A DNA stretch of 14,145 bases from Acidobacteriota bacterium (GTDB taxonomy: Bacteria; Acidobacteriota; Terriglobia; UBA7540): the NCBI GenBank assembly GCA_021828225.1, contig JAKASH010000023.1, positions 1 to 14,145 on the forward strand. The letters run 5' to 3'. Positions 1-8,363 of the stretch are shown here, piece after piece. A program made the position numbers and the translations under genes. Under the pieces are notes generated by a model. The model made no database searches and was not told where the DNA came from. It saw only the letters and a program-made list of their open reading frames with translations. The first letter of the stretch is position 1. Every line of letters starts with the position of its first letter.

Positions 1-581
1 CAGGTCTGGGCGGAGCCTCGCGCCACGCGATGACCGTCGGCTTCGTCGCTCTGCTAATTTTCTCAGTTGGTCCGCGGCTGCTGCCGTCCTTTCTGAATGG
101 TCGCGAACTGGCGAGTCCCCGAGTGATGGCTTGGAGCCTCTGGCTACTAACTCTTGGCTGCGCCTTGCGCGTTTCCACGGAATCGGTGGCTTATTCCGCC
201 GCAGGCGGCTTGGCCTGGAAGCTGCTGCCGGTCTCTGCGTTCATCGAACTGAGCGCTGTGCTGTTGTTTGCATCTAACCTGGCGCTGACACTCCTCCAAC
301 CGATGCCCGCCTGGTTCGTTGAAAGCAGCGTGCAGGCCGGCTTGCCGCTCTATTTCTACGTCACCAGTTTCCCGAAGACGCGGCCCTTGCTGATTCGCGC
401 AGGCTTGAAAACGCTTGCCGACGTCCGTCGGGTGCCGCATTCACTTACGCTCGAGGAGGCGGCGAGAGCGGATGGCGTGGACGTGGGCGTGTTGCTTGAG
501 ACTCTGCGCCACTTCTTCTCCAGCCGCAAGCCGCGGAGACTTGACCGACCGCCGCTCGAAGACGGGGCCGTTTCGGAGTAA
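1..581 (+). CDS. nnrS: NnrS-family membrane protein, C-terminal part (5' end outside window)
   Basis: The reading frame is open from base 3 to the TAA at 579-581, giving 192 residues, so the true start lies left of the window. The first visible residues carry the RHAMTVGF signature, followed by a hydrophobic helix and GPRLLPSFLNGREL, which I recognise as the C-terminal half of NnrS-type polytopic membrane proteins. Two or three more hydrophobic segments follow. NnrS proteins are heme/copper membrane proteins linked to tolerance of nitric oxide in denitrifiers. After the membrane part, about the last 70 residues form a soluble tail resembling the small DUF1858 domain (proline before a 'pLLIRAGL' segment, then TLEEAARADGVDVGVLLETL). 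The tail has no cysteine. Context beside mobA, a RIC-type protein and narGHJI supports a nitrosative-stress role. The family call is fairly sure; the tail assignment is from pattern only. Confidence 0.8.
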   Translation, partial: GLGGASRHAMTVGFVALLIFSVGPRLLPSFLNGRELASPRVMAWSLWLLTLGCALRVSTESVAYSAAGGLAWKLLPVSAFIELSAVLLFASNLALTLLQPMPAWFVESSVQAGLPLYFYVTSFPKTRPLLIRAGLKTLADVRRVPHSLTLEEAARADGVDVGVLLETLRHFFSSRKPRRLDRPPLEDGAVSE

Positions 582-712
582 CGTGTATGAATCGTGCAGC
601 GTCGCGACCGAGGGCCGCGAACGGTGCTTCACCGCTACACGGTGGTGCAGCAATACCTCCGCAACGGGTTCAAGTTGTTGCCTTGTAGAACGGTGCGTTG
701 GCAGACAGCCGA
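582..712 (+). other. Short intergenic gap upstream of mobA, nothing convincing
   Basis: This 131-bp stretch between the NnrS-like gene and mobA contains only very short open frames (for example a 33-codon ATG frame at 587-688) with no recognisable product and no good ribosome binding site. I see no clear promoter hexamers, FNR-type box or terminator hairpin, so the genes on either side are probably co-transcribed. Confidence 0.4.
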
Positions 713-1330
713 ATGGCGGAAGTGGCGAGAATCCGCGGCTTCGTCCTGGCGGGCGGCAAGAGCAGCCGCATGGGCCGAAACAAGGCGCTGATGCGTCTCG
801 GGCAGAAAACTCTTGTCTTGCGGGCGCTGGAGACCCTTGAGCCATTCGTATGCGAGGTCAATTTACTCGCTCCGCCAAGCCAATACGGCAGACTCGGAGT
901 GCCTGTGATTGCTGATAGGTGGCCGAATCAAGGCCCGCTCGCGGCTGTTTGCACAGCTTTGCTTCATTCCGATGCCGACTGGAATATCTTTCTGGCCTGC
1001 GATCTGCCCTTCGTCAGCAGGCGTTTCATGGAGCTCTTGGCAGGGAGGATCCACAGGACGTCCTCCGATGCAGTGGTGCCCCGTGCTGAAGACGCGTGGC
1101 AGCCGCTTTCGGCCGCTTACCACGCCCGGTGCCGGAGGCAATTTGTGCGAGCTTTTGAAGAAGGCGAGCGAAGCATCACCCGGCTGCTCGACAAAGTCAC
1201 CGTGAATACGATTACACAGAACGATATGCTGGCTGCCGGCCTTAGCCAAACAGAACTGACCAATGTGAACACCCCCGAGGACTGGGAACGCATCCGGAGA
1301 TATTCAGGGCAACAAGACAAATCATGCTGA
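713..1330 (+). CDS. mobA: Molybdenum cofactor guanylyltransferase MobA
   Basis: A 205-residue protein that transfers GMP from GTP to molybdopterin, a step in making the bis-MGD cofactor that NarG needs; it acts in the cytoplasm. The N-terminal nucleotide-binding signature LAGGKSSRMGRNKAL spans about residues 12-26. It is followed by IADRWPNQGPLAAV (residues 66-79) and LACDLP, with the likely Mg2+ aspartate at residue 97. NVNTPED near the end is typical of MobA. Length is normal, and there is no MobB fusion. The frame also opens at a TTG at 698, but the ATG at 713 places the glycine-rich loop at the usual distance from the N-terminus. Neither start has a strong Shine-Dalgarno. The 3' end overlaps the next gene by 7 bp, implying translational coupling. 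Clustering with narGHJI fits a dedicated supply of cofactor. Confidence 0.93.
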   Translation: MAEVARIRGFVLAGGKSSRMGRNKALMRLGQKTLVLRALETLEPFVCEVNLLAPPSQYGRLGVPVIADRWPNQGPLAAVCTALLHSDADWNIFLACDLPFVSRRFMELLAGRIHRTSSDAVVPRAEDAWQPLSAAYHARCRRQFVRAFEEGERSITRLLDKVTVNTITQNDMLAAGLSQTELTNVNTPEDWERIRRYSGQQDKSC

Positions 1331-1923
1331 CGCTGTCTGAATACCTTGCCAAGGGCTCGGCGAAAGGCCCGCCGAGACCGGGCTTTATTCTCGGAATTCG
1401 CATGTGCATTCTCGCGATGGGGCTTCTTGAGATTGATGATCCGCTGCAGTATCACCGGAAGCTGATTGTGGTTGTGGAGACGGATCGGTGCTTGCCCGAT
1501 GTCGTTGAATTAGTTCTCGGCTGCCGTTTGGGAAACCGAACGTTGAAGTTCAAAGACTGGGGCAAGATGGCAGCAAGCTTCCTGGATCTCACGCGTGGGC
1601 GTGCTTTCCGCGTGGCAGCACGCGAACTTCTCGAGGCGGAAGTCTTGCGAGATTTCGAAGGGCTGCCGCGAGATGAGGCTTTGACAAAGGCCTATACCGC
1701 ATTCGCGGACTCGAGGCTCCTGGCCTGGCAACCCATCCACATGAGGTTCCCGGCCGAGGACATTCCAGGCTTTCATGCGCAGAGAACCCTCTGCGAGCGA
1801 TGCGGAGAGGGGATCGGATTCCGGCGTGAAGTTCGGGTCGATGGCCGAACGCTTTGCCGGGCATGTGTGGGTGAAGCCTATTGGTTGCCGGATGGCCTTG
1901 TTAAGGAAGGGCAATCTGAGTGA
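1324..1923 (+). CDS. FmdE-family protein with C-terminal zinc finger (degenerate N-terminal metal motif)
   Basis: A 199-residue protein of the family named after subunit E of formylmethanofuran dehydrogenase. Bacterial members often sit near molybdoenzyme genes, but their biochemical role is not established. Recognisable core elements are [10 protein letters not shown] (residues 18-27), [19 protein letters not shown] (52-70, cysteines 56 and 67) and the [10 protein letters not shown] segment (74-83). The C-terminus has a treble-clef-like zinc site, Cys157-x2-Cys160 and Cys178-x2-Cys181. In typical FmdE proteins the region before PG reads HGHxCPG; here it is KGPPRPG, so both histidines and the cysteine are missing. 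The ATG overlaps the end of mobA by 7 bp, and the TGA overlaps the GTG of the transporter gene. This suggests co-expression with cofactor insertion or transport. Family assignment is good; function is unknown. Confidence 0.82.
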   Translation: MLTLSEYLAKGSAKGPPRPGFILGIRMCILAMGLLEIDDPLQYHRKLIVVVETDRCLPDVVELVLGCRLGNRTLKFKDWGKMAASFLDLTRGRAFRVAARELLEAEVLRDFEGLPRDEALTKAYTAFADSRLLAWQPIHMRFPAEDIPGFHAQRTLCERCGEGIGFRREVRVDGRTLCRACVGEAYWLPDGLVKEGQSE

Positions 1924-2999
1924 GTGTCAATGCGTCAATAACGCGAATTTCCGCCCTGACTCGTGGGACGCGGAATCTCCAACCTGCCTATTTCGCTTTG
2001 GTAATGGCTACCGGAATCGTGGCCATCGCTGCGCATTTGGAGGGAATGCACGACCTCGCGAAAGGCCTCACTTGGTTTAACGGCGCCGCGTTTCTCATCC
2101 TCTGGGCACTCACACTTGCTCGTCTGAGCGTGTTTCCACAGCTTTTCTGGCAGGACTTGATCGATCACACCCGGGGAGTAGGCTTTTTCACCATCGTAGC
2201 GGGAACGGGCGTGCTTGGCGACGAACTGATTGTTGTTTACGGACGATACGACATCGCATTTGCCTTGTGGTTCCTGGCGGGTGCTCTCTGGATCTTGCTG
2301 ATGTACGCGATCTTCACAGCCTTTACCGTGAAAGAGCAGAAACCCTCGCTGGCGGATGGAATTAACGGTGGCTGGCTTATCGCCGTCGTGGCCACGCAGG
2401 CAGTTTCCGGTTTGGCCACGATGCTTGCGCCTCGATTTGGACCCTACGAGGTCGAGGTTCTCTTCCTCGCGCTTTCCTTTTGGCTTTGCGGCGGAATGCT
2501 CTACATCTGGATGATCTCACTGATTTTCTATCGGTACACTTTTTTTCGATTCTCGCCGTCGGACCTGATGCCTCCATACTGGATCAATATGGGTGCGGTC
2601 GCCATTTCCACGCTCGCCGGCGCCCTTCTGGCGAAGAGCGCTTACCGAGCGCATTTCTTGGAGGCACTGCTTCCATTCCTGGTCGGGCTCTCCGTTTTCT
2701 TCTGGGCCACGGCCACTTGGTGGATTCCGATTCTCATCACGCTGGGATTCTGGAGGCACGTGTACAAACGATACAAGCTCGCCTACGATCCCTTGTATTG
2801 GGGTGCCGTCTTCCCGCTGGGGATGTATACAGCCTGCACATACCGGCTTTCGGAAGTGACCGGTCTGACATTTCTATTGTGGATACCACACTACTTTATT
2901 TACATCGCGCTGTCCGCATGGCTGGTCACATTTCTTGGGCTCGTCCATACTCTGGCCCGCGTCGCTGTTGGAGCGCGCGCGGGCCCATCGAGCGGATAG
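1920..2999 (+). CDS. TDT-family (TehA/Mae1/SLAC1-like) anion transporter
   Basis: A 359-residue, highly hydrophobic protein with about ten predicted transmembrane helices, the fold of the tellurite-resistance/dicarboxylate transporter family. The N-terminal [16 protein letters not shown] and the late segment [18 protein letters not shown] (near residues 291-308) are typical of the family. Known members include bacterial TehA, the yeast malate carrier and the plant SLAC1 anion channels, which pass nitrate and chloride. The start is GTG at 1920, chosen because AAGGAAGG lies about 10 bp upstream and the codon overlaps the stop of the FmdE gene. No narK-type nitrate/nitrite transporter occurs anywhere in this window, so this protein is a candidate for nitrate uptake or nitrite export. 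That role is inference from context; organic acid or sulfite transport remains possible. Confidence 0.85.
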   Translation: MSVNASITRISALTRGTRNLQPAYFALVMATGIVAIAAHLEGMHDLAKGLTWFNGAAFLILWALTLARLSVFPQLFWQDLIDHTRGVGFFTIVAGTGVLGDELIVVYGRYDIAFALWFLAGALWILLMYAIFTAFTVKEQKPSLADGINGGWLIAVVATQAVSGLATMLAPRFGPYEVEVLFLALSFWLCGGMLYIWMISLIFYRYTFFRFSPSDLMPPYWINMGAVAISTLAGALLAKSAYRAHFLEALLPFLVGLSVFFWATATWWIPILITLGFWRHVYKRYKLAYDPLYWGAVFPLGMYTACTYRLSEVTGLTFLLWIPHYFIYIALSAWLVTFLGLVHTLARVAVGARAGPSSG

Positions 3000-3190
3000 C
3001 ACGCGGAAAGGGGTGGAGGCGACTTTCAGACGTTCCGGGAGCGACTGTTGGCTGCTGCTGGCGACCAAGTACAAGTGTAACTTCGTCCGGTACATGTGTC
3101 ATAACGAAGTATATAGGCGATGTCGATATAATCGAGCGTTCAGCAGCCCCATTGCTGATGCCGCCTTAGCTTCGTAGAGATATTTTTCCG
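3000..3190 (+). promoter_or_regulatory. Intergenic region with candidate regulated promoter for the nar block
   Basis: This 191-bp gap is the largest break between the accessory genes and the respiratory genes. TATAAT occurs at 3127-3132, a perfect -10 hexamer, but no TTGACA-like element lies 16-18 bp upstream, as expected for an activator-dependent promoter. Just upstream are two 8-bp direct repeats, ACAAGTGT at 3071-3078 and ACATGTGT at 3092-3099, exactly 21 bp apart. An inverted repeat is also present, ACTTCGT at 3080-3086 with ACGAAGT at 3104-3110. A small 6-bp hairpin (3140-3145 with 3153-3158) would fall at the start of the transcript. No classical FNR or NarL box was seen. The promoter call is inference from motifs. 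Confidence 0.45.
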
Positions 3191-3790
3191 ATGGAGTCAA
3201 GCTACACAAACGTTTCGAGTCCAACGAACCGAAGGAACGGTGGACCCTCTTTATCCGAATGGGAAGTGAGGCCGCTAAGCGAGCTGATCCGGCACATTGT
3301 GGAGCGTCACCACACCTGGCTGCGAGGCGAACTTCCCGCCATCGCGCAGTTGATCCGTCACACGATCGAGAAGGCAGGGCATGCGCGGGCCAGGCCATTC
3401 GGTGAGATTGAAAGACTTTTTCGGAAATTTCAGCGAGAAACGGAAAACCACTTGAAGAAAGAGGAATCTGTCCTCTTTCCTCTCATCGAGAAGCTTGAAT
3501 CGCGTGTGGCCTCAGGCGTGGGGCCTGAGTCGCAATCGTTCGGACCTCTCCGGAATCCGGTGCAATTCATGACGGAAGACCATGAACTGGCCGAACGCCT
3601 GCTGGCCAAAATGAAGGAGATGGTTGTCGAGGATGCGGCTGCGCCAGATCTTGCTGCCGAGCGAAGCGCTTTGCTTGAGCGGCTGAAAACCGTCGAGGCA
3701 GATCTCGAGATCCACGTTAAGTTGGAAGATCAGATTCTCTTTCCTCGGGCGATTCGCCTGGAGGAAGGCGAAAAGCGGCCTGGGCTGTGA
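3191..3790 (+). CDS. Hemerythrin-like di-iron protein, RIC/YtfE type lacking the ScdA_N domain
   Basis: A 199-residue soluble protein with the four-helix hemerythrin HHE fold of the RIC family (YtfE, ScdA, DnrN), which repairs iron-sulfur clusters damaged by nitric oxide or oxidants. All six expected di-iron ligands can be placed by pattern: His41 in HIVERHHTWLRGELP, His87 and Glu91 in ENHLKKEESVLFP, His131 in EDHE, and His175 and Glu179 in EIHVKLEDQILFPRA. Full-length RIC proteins carry an N-terminal ScdA_N domain of about 60 residues with conserved cysteines. Here the hemerythrin part starts by about residue 30 and the leader has no cysteine. No strong Shine-Dalgarno precedes the ATG. It lies 3 bp before the cytochrome c frame and is likely first in the nar transcript. 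Protection of NarGH clusters from NO is a reasonable inference. Confidence 0.82.
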   Translation: MESSYTNVSSPTNRRNGGPSLSEWEVRPLSELIRHIVERHHTWLRGELPAIAQLIRHTIEKAGHARARPFGEIERLFRKFQRETENHLKKEESVLFPLIEKLESRVASGVGPESQSFGPLRNPVQFMTEDHELAERLLAKMKEMVVEDAAAPDLAAERSALLERLKTVEADLEIHVKLEDQILFPRAIRLEEGEKRPGL

Positions 3791-3793
3791 CCG

Positions 3794-4735
3794 ATGTCAC
3801 CGACAGGGAGCCCGCAGCCAGCGAAATTCAAACAACCGATGACGAACCGAGCCACAGAACTGTGCAGAAGGCGATTCAGTGTTGTGGTCATCGTTGTTTG
3901 CGCCTCAACCCTTTGGGCAGTGCCATCTTTGGTCAGCGCGTCAGGTTTCCAGGGGGCATCCGCCGGCGATGCCGCGAATGGAAAGGCGCTTTTCCTTGGA
4001 AGGAAACCTTTTCAGAACAACGGACTGGCATGCAGCACTTGCCACGGAATCGCCAATCTCTCGGTTTCTCACGGCCCGACGCCGGGCGCCGATCTGACGC
4101 ATGAATATTCCAAGCTCGGCCAGGAATCGCTCGAGGGCCTGCTCACCCAGCCGCCGTTCCCGCCCATGGATGAGCTGTACAAGAAAAGTCCCCTGACGCC
4201 TGAGGAACGGCTCGACTTGATCGCTTTTCTCAAACGAGAAGACGAGGCAAAACCGGCTGTGACGGCTGCCGCAACCGCCCCGCCCAACCCCGAAGAAATC
4301 ACCGCGGGCGAAGCGCTTTTCAGTGGGCGCACTCCTATGCGCAATGGAGGGCCAGCCTGCGTCACCTGCCACACAGCCGCCGGAATCGGTTTCCCCTATG
4401 GCGGAACGATGGGGCCGGACCTGACAAAGGAATATTCCAAGCTCGGCCCGCAAGGCGTGGCGATCGCACTCAAGACGCTCTATTTCCCAGCGATGAATCC
4501 GCTGTTTGAGCACCGGCCGCTCACCGGAAGAGAGCAAAAACAACTCGCCGCGTTCTTCCAGAGTATAGACCAGCGGCCGCCTCCACCCTCGCCAACATTG
4601 ACGTTGCTCGTGGTGTCGCTCGTCGTGCTGGTCGGGCTCTTTCTATGGACATGGCTGGCCCTGGGGCGTCGCCGCGTCCGTTCGGTTCGGCAGGCGCTGC
4701 TCGAGCGCGCCGGAATGAGCAAAGGAAGACTCTAA
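3794..4735 (+). CDS. Membrane-anchored diheme cytochrome c (duplicated domain), upstream of narG
   Basis: A protein of up to 313 residues with two CxxCH heme sites, Cys80-Cys83-His84 and Cys189-Cys192-His193. Each lies in a copy of the same domain: [30 protein letters not shown] before the heme, then a (T/K)EYSKLG segment after it, and a methionine (Met125, Met234) in FPPM or FPAM as likely sixth ligand. An N-terminal hydrophobic segment (about 28-47) looks like a signal sequence. A second segment (about 268-290) followed by RRR would anchor the C-terminus, leaving both hemes in the periplasm. The ATG at 3839 is an alternative start giving a more usual signal peptide; neither start has a clear ribosome binding site. 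The stop overlaps the narG ATG by one base (TAATG). It likely exchanges electrons with the Nar complex and/or the bc complex downstream. Confidence 0.88.
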   Translation: MSPTGSPQPAKFKQPMTNRATELCRRRFSVVVIVVCASTLWAVPSLVSASGFQGASAGDAANGKALFLGRKPFQNNGLACSTCHGIANLSVSHGPTPGADLTHEYSKLGQESLEGLLTQPPFPPMDELYKKSPLTPEERLDLIAFLKREDEAKPAVTAAATAPPNPEEITAGEALFSGRTPMRNGGPACVTCHTAAGIGFPYGGTMGPDLTKEYSKLGPQGVAIALKTLYFPAMNPLFEHRPLTGREQKQLAAFFQSIDQRPPPPSPTLTLLVVSLVVLVGLFLWTWLALGRRRVRSVRQALLERAGMSKGRL

Positions 4736-7700
4736 TGAGTTGGATACGCGATCTAATCGATCCCGGCTCCCGATCTTGGGAAGATTTCTACCGCAACCGC
4801 TGGCAGCACGACCGCGTGGTGCGCAGCACGCACGGCGTGAACTGTACCGGCGGCTGCTCGTGGATGATTCACGTCAAGAACGGCATCGTCACCTGGGAGA
4901 TGCAAGCGATCGATTATCCCAAGCTTGAGCCCAGCCTGCCTCTCTACGAGCCACGCGGCTGCCAGCGCGGGATCACGTTCTCCTGGTACATCTACAGCCC
5001 ACTTCGGATCAAATATCCCTATGTCCGCGGCGTGCTCGTCGACTTGTGGCGCGAGGCTCGGCAGCGGCACTCGGATCCGGTCGAGGCCTGGGCCTCGCTT
5101 GTCGAAAACGAAGAGGCGCGCCGAAAGTGGCAAACGGCTCGCGGAAAGGGCGGTTTCCGCCGTACGAACTGGGATGAGGCGTCGGAGATTCTCGCCGCTT
5201 CGATGCTGCACACCGCAAAGAAATACGGTCCCGACAGGGTCGTCGGCTTTTCGCCGATTCCGGCGATGTCGATGCTGAGCTACGCCGCAGGCTCGCGCTT
5301 CCTGCAACTATTCGGTGCCCCGCTGCTTAGCTTTTACGATCTCTATGCCGATTTTCCACCCGCCTCGCCCGAGACGTGGGGCGAAAAGACCGATGTTGCC
5401 GAAAGCGCAGATTGGTACAACAGCAAGTTCATTGTCACCGCCGGGTCCAATTTGAGCATGACACGAACCCCCGACGTCCACTTCGTCGCCGAGGCTCGTA
5501 ACAACGGCTCGAAGCTCGTGGTGCTCTCGCCAGATTTCAGCCAAGTGGCTCGCTACGCCGACTGGTGGATTCCGGTGCATTCGGGCATGGACGGGGCGTT
5601 CTGGATGGCGGTGAACCACGTCATCCTCAAGGAATTTCACGCTGAGCGCACTGTTGATTATTTCTCGAGCTATCTTCGCCGCTTCTCCGACTGCCCGTTT
5701 CTTGTCCACATTGAAAAACAGGGCGAACGTTACGTCGCCGGGCAGTTCCTGCGCGCCGGGCGCCTCGATCGCTACAAGAGCGTCGAGCATTCCGACTGGA
5801 AACTCGCCGTCTGGGACCAGAAGACGAATCAGGCAAAGATGCCGCGCGGTTCGATCGGCTTCCGCTGGCAGAAGGAGAAGGGAAAGTGGAATCTCGACCT
5901 GAACGATGGCCTCGACGGTTCGGACCTCGACCCGGCGCTAAGTCTGCTCGACGGGCGCGACGGCGATCTCCCGGTCACCTTCTCCGATCCCGCCTCGGGC
6001 CGCAGTTACGCTCGCGGCGTCCCGTTCCGTTGGGTGGAAACGGCTGGAGGTCGCATCCCTGTCACCACGGTCTACGATCTACTGATGGCGCAATTCGGCG
6101 TTGCGCGCGGCCTCACGGGCGAATACCCAGCCGACTACGATGACGCTGACAACCCCTACACACCCGCATGGCAGGAAAAATACACCGGCGTCGGCCGGAA
6201 AACGGTGATTCAGTTCGCCCGCGAATTCGCCAGCACTGCCGAAAAGACGCACGGGAAGTGTACCGTGATCGTCGGCTCGGGCGTGAACCACTGGTATCAC
6301 AGCAACCTGCATTATCGGGCATCGATTGTCGCACTCGTCTTGTGTGGTGCGGTGGGAGTCAATGGTGGTGGTCTCAACCACTACACGGGGCAGGAAAAAA
6401 TCGCTCCAGCAGCATCCTGGACTCCTTTGGCAATGGCGCTCGATTGGTCGGCCCCTCCGCGGCTAATGAACGGACCGTCCTACCATTATGTTCATTCCGA
6501 TCAGTGGCGCTACGAGAAGGGATTCGTTGAAGCCGCGCCCGAATCGGGACGCTTTGCCAAGCAGCACGTCATCGATCACGAAGCCGACGCGGTGCGTATG
6601 GGTTGGCTCCCCTTCTATCCGCAATTCGACGCGAATCCTCTGGAGTTGGTGCGGCGCGCGGAAGAGGAAGGCGCGCGCAGCAAGGACGAAATCGTCGGCT
6701 GGACCGTCGACCAGCTTCGCAATCGCCGCTTGCGCTTCGCCGTCGAGGACCCCGACGCGCCCGAGAATTGGCCCCGTGTGTGGATCATCTGGCGGGCGAA
6801 CGCGATCCTCTCGAGCGCCAAGGGACACGAGTTTTTCCTGAAACATTATCTCGGTACTCATTCGAACGCCATCGCCGACGAAGTGGCCGAGGGTGCCTCT
6901 CGGGATGTCGCCTGGCACGAACATGCTCCCGTCGGAAAGATGGATCTGGTAGTCGACCTGAACTTCAGGATGGATACCTCGGCGCTCTATTCGGACATTG
7001 TGCTTCCTTCGGCAACCTGGTACGAAAAGAACGATCTGAATGCCACCGACCTTCACTCCTACATGCATCCGCTCGGTGAGGCCGTTCCACCCTGCTGGGA
7101 ATCGAAGACCGATTGGGACATCTTCAAAACGCTTGCGCAAAAGCTGAGCGAGATGAGTCGAAACCACTTCCCCGTCCCGTTCCGGGATTTGGTGGCGACT
7201 CCGCTCCTCCACGATACGCCGGATGAGTTGGCGCAGCCGGAGGTGCGACGGTGGTTTGAAGGCGAATGCGAGCCGATTCCGGGCAAGACCATGCCTCGGC
7301 TCAGCTTGGTCGAGCGAGATTATCCCAATCTTTACAACAAATTCTGTTCCCTCGGCCCGCGGCTCCGTGAGGAAGGCGTCGAAGACCGCGGCGTCCACAT
7401 GCCCGTCGCCGATCTATACGACGAGTTCTCCGAACTCGTCCCAGCATTTGAATGGGGTGGAAAGAAGTATCCGTCGCTCGTTGAGCCGGTGAGCGCAGCG
7501 AACATGGTGCTGTTCTTCGCGCCGGAAACCAACGGCGAAGTGGCTTTTCGCGGCTTCCAGTATCGCGAGCGTGAGACCGGATTGAAGCTGGTGGACCTGG
7601 CCGAGCCTATGCGTGGTGTCCGCTACGATTTCCAGGCGCTTGTCGCGCAACCCTGCCGTATTCTGACCAGCCCTGGCTGGTCAGGCATCACGAATAACGG

Positions 7701-8349
7701 CCGCGCTTACGCGGCCTACAGCCAGAACGTTGAGCGCGGGATTCCCTGGCGTACCTTGAGCGGCCGCCAGCATCTCTACCTCGACCATCCCCTTTATGTC
7801 GCGTTTGGGGAAAATGTACCCACCTTCAAGCCCAAGATCAGCCGTGACGCCTCGTTGAATCTGGTGAAAAGCCGCCCCGGCGCACGCTCGATCGTCGTCA
7901 ACTGCCTGACACCGCACGGCAAATGGCACATTCACAGCACCTACTCGGACGACCTGCGCATGCTCACTCTCTCTCGCGGTATCGAGCCTTTTTGGCTCAA
8001 CGACCGGGACGCTGAGGAAATCGGCGTGCGCGACAACGACTGGGTGGAAGCGTTCAACGACAACGGTGTTGTCGTCAGTCGGGCTGCGGTGAGTGCGCGC
8101 ATCCCGCGCGGGATCGGCATGTTCTACCACGCGCCCGAGCGCACCGTGGCATTTCCGAAATCGCCCACGCGCAAGAACGGCCGCGGAGGAGGCACCAACA
8201 GCGTCACCCACATGCGGCTAAAACCGCTGCTGATGGTTGGCGCCTACGCCCAGTTTTGCTGGCGATTCAATGACTATGGGCCGCCGGCCACCGATCGCGA
8301 CACCTACGTCATCGTCCAGCGGCTCGAGGGCAAGCCGCGCCTGTACTGA
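4735..8349 (+). CDS. narG: Respiratory nitrate reductase alpha subunit NarG (NxrA-like alternative)
   Basis: A 1204-residue molybdopterin oxidoreductase that reduces nitrate to nitrite at a Mo-bis-MGD centre. The FS0 [4Fe-4S] ligands are seen as His33, Cys37, Cys41 and Cys76 ([11 protein letters not shown] and EPRGCQRG). The Mo-ligating aspartate equivalent to E. coli Asp222 is Asp206 in [12 protein letters not shown]. Long stretches such as [23 protein letters not shown] and [10 protein letters not shown] match NarG. There is no twin-arginine signal (the N-terminus reads [20 protein letters not shown]), so the subunit should face the cytoplasm. Start is ATG 4735, with AAAGGAAG about 8 bp upstream; the frame extends further left but only as a shadow of the cytochrome gene. 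It is slightly shorter than the E. coli protein (about 1247). Nitrobacter-type nitrite oxidoreductase NxrA belongs to the same family and cannot be excluded by motifs alone. Confidence 0.96.
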   Translation: MSWIRDLIDPGSRSWEDFYRNRWQHDRVVRSTHGVNCTGGCSWMIHVKNGIVTWEMQAIDYPKLEPSLPLYEPRGCQRGITFSWYIYSPLRIKYPYVRGVLVDLWREARQRHSDPVEAWASLVENEEARRKWQTARGKGGFRRTNWDEASEILAASMLHTAKKYGPDRVVGFSPIPAMSMLSYAAGSRFLQLFGAPLLSFYDLYADFPPASPETWGEKTDVAESADWYNSKFIVTAGSNLSMTRTPDVHFVAEARNNGSKLVVLSPDFSQVARYADWWIPVHSGMDGAFWMAVNHVILKEFHAERTVDYFSSYLRRFSDCPFLVHIEKQGERYVAGQFLRAGRLDRYKSVEHSDWKLAVWDQKTNQAKMPRGSIGFRWQKEKGKWNLDLNDGLDGSDLDPALSLLDGRDGDLPVTFSDPASGRSYARGVPFRWVETAGGRIPVTTVYDLLMAQFGVARGLTGEYPADYDDADNPYTPAWQEKYTGVGRKTVIQFAREFASTAEKTHGKCTVIVGSGVNHWYHSNLHYRASIVALVLCGAVGVNGGGLNHYTGQEKIAPAASWTPLAMALDWSAPPRLMNGPSYHYVHSDQWRYEKGFVEAAPESGRFAKQHVIDHEADAVRMGWLPFYPQFDANPLELVRRAEEEGARSKDEIVGWTVDQLRNRRLRFAVEDPDAPENWPRVWIIWRANAILSSAKGHEFFLKHYLGTHSNAIADEVAEGASRDVAWHEHAPVGKMDLVVDLNFRMDTSALYSDIVLPSATWYEKNDLNATDLHSYMHPLGEAVPPCWESKTDWDIFKTLAQKLSEMSRNHFPVPFRDLVATPLLHDTPDELAQPEVRRWFEGECEPIPGKTMPRLSLVERDYPNLYNKFCSLGPRLREEGVEDRGVHMPVADLYDEFSELVPAFEWGGKKYPSLVEPVSAANMVLFFAPETNGEVAFRGFQYRERETGLKLVDLAEPMRGVRYDFQALVAQPCRILTSPGWSGITNNGRAYAAYSQNVERGIPWRTLSGRQHLYLDHPLYVAFGENVPTFKPKISRDASLNLVKSRPGARSIVVNCLTPHGKWHIHSTYSDDLRMLTLSRGIEPFWLNDRDAEEIGVRDNDWVEAFNDNGVVVSRAAVSARIPRGIGMFYHAPERTVAFPKSPTRKNGRGGGTNSVTHMRLKPLLMVGAYAQFCWRFNDYGPPATDRDTYVIVQRLEGKPRLY

Positions 8350-8363
8350 AAGGGAGGAAGTCC

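Noticed and set aside
698..712. TTG start adding five codons to mobA
   Set aside because: Rare start without better ribosome binding site; the ATG at 713 already gives the normal MobA N-terminus.
594..791. Short + strand frame (65 codons) before and across the mobA start
   Set aside because: GTG start without ribosome binding site, no recognised family, and it runs into mobA in another frame.
2935..3177. 80-codon + strand frame spanning the end of the transporter gene and the following gap
   Set aside because: It overlaps the transporter in another frame, its product resembles nothing known, and the gap has promoter-like rather than coding features.
3000..3190. FNR (TTGAT-N4-ATCAA) or NarL-type sites
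   Set aside because: I looked for them in the promoter gap and found no match of acceptable quality.
4645..4734. In-frame extension of narG by 30 codons to an upstream ATG
   Set aside because: It lies inside the cytochrome c anchor region; ATG 4735 has a good Shine-Dalgarno and begins at the normal NarG N-terminus.
4735..4800. Twin-arginine signal on NarG, which would make it a periplasm-facing Nar/Nxr
   Set aside because: The N-terminus has no RR motif and no hydrophobic stretch; it aligns to the cytoplasmic type.
6463..7398. 311-codon open frame on the - strand opposite narG
   Set aside because: Same reasoning: antisense shadow of a strongly conserved coding region.
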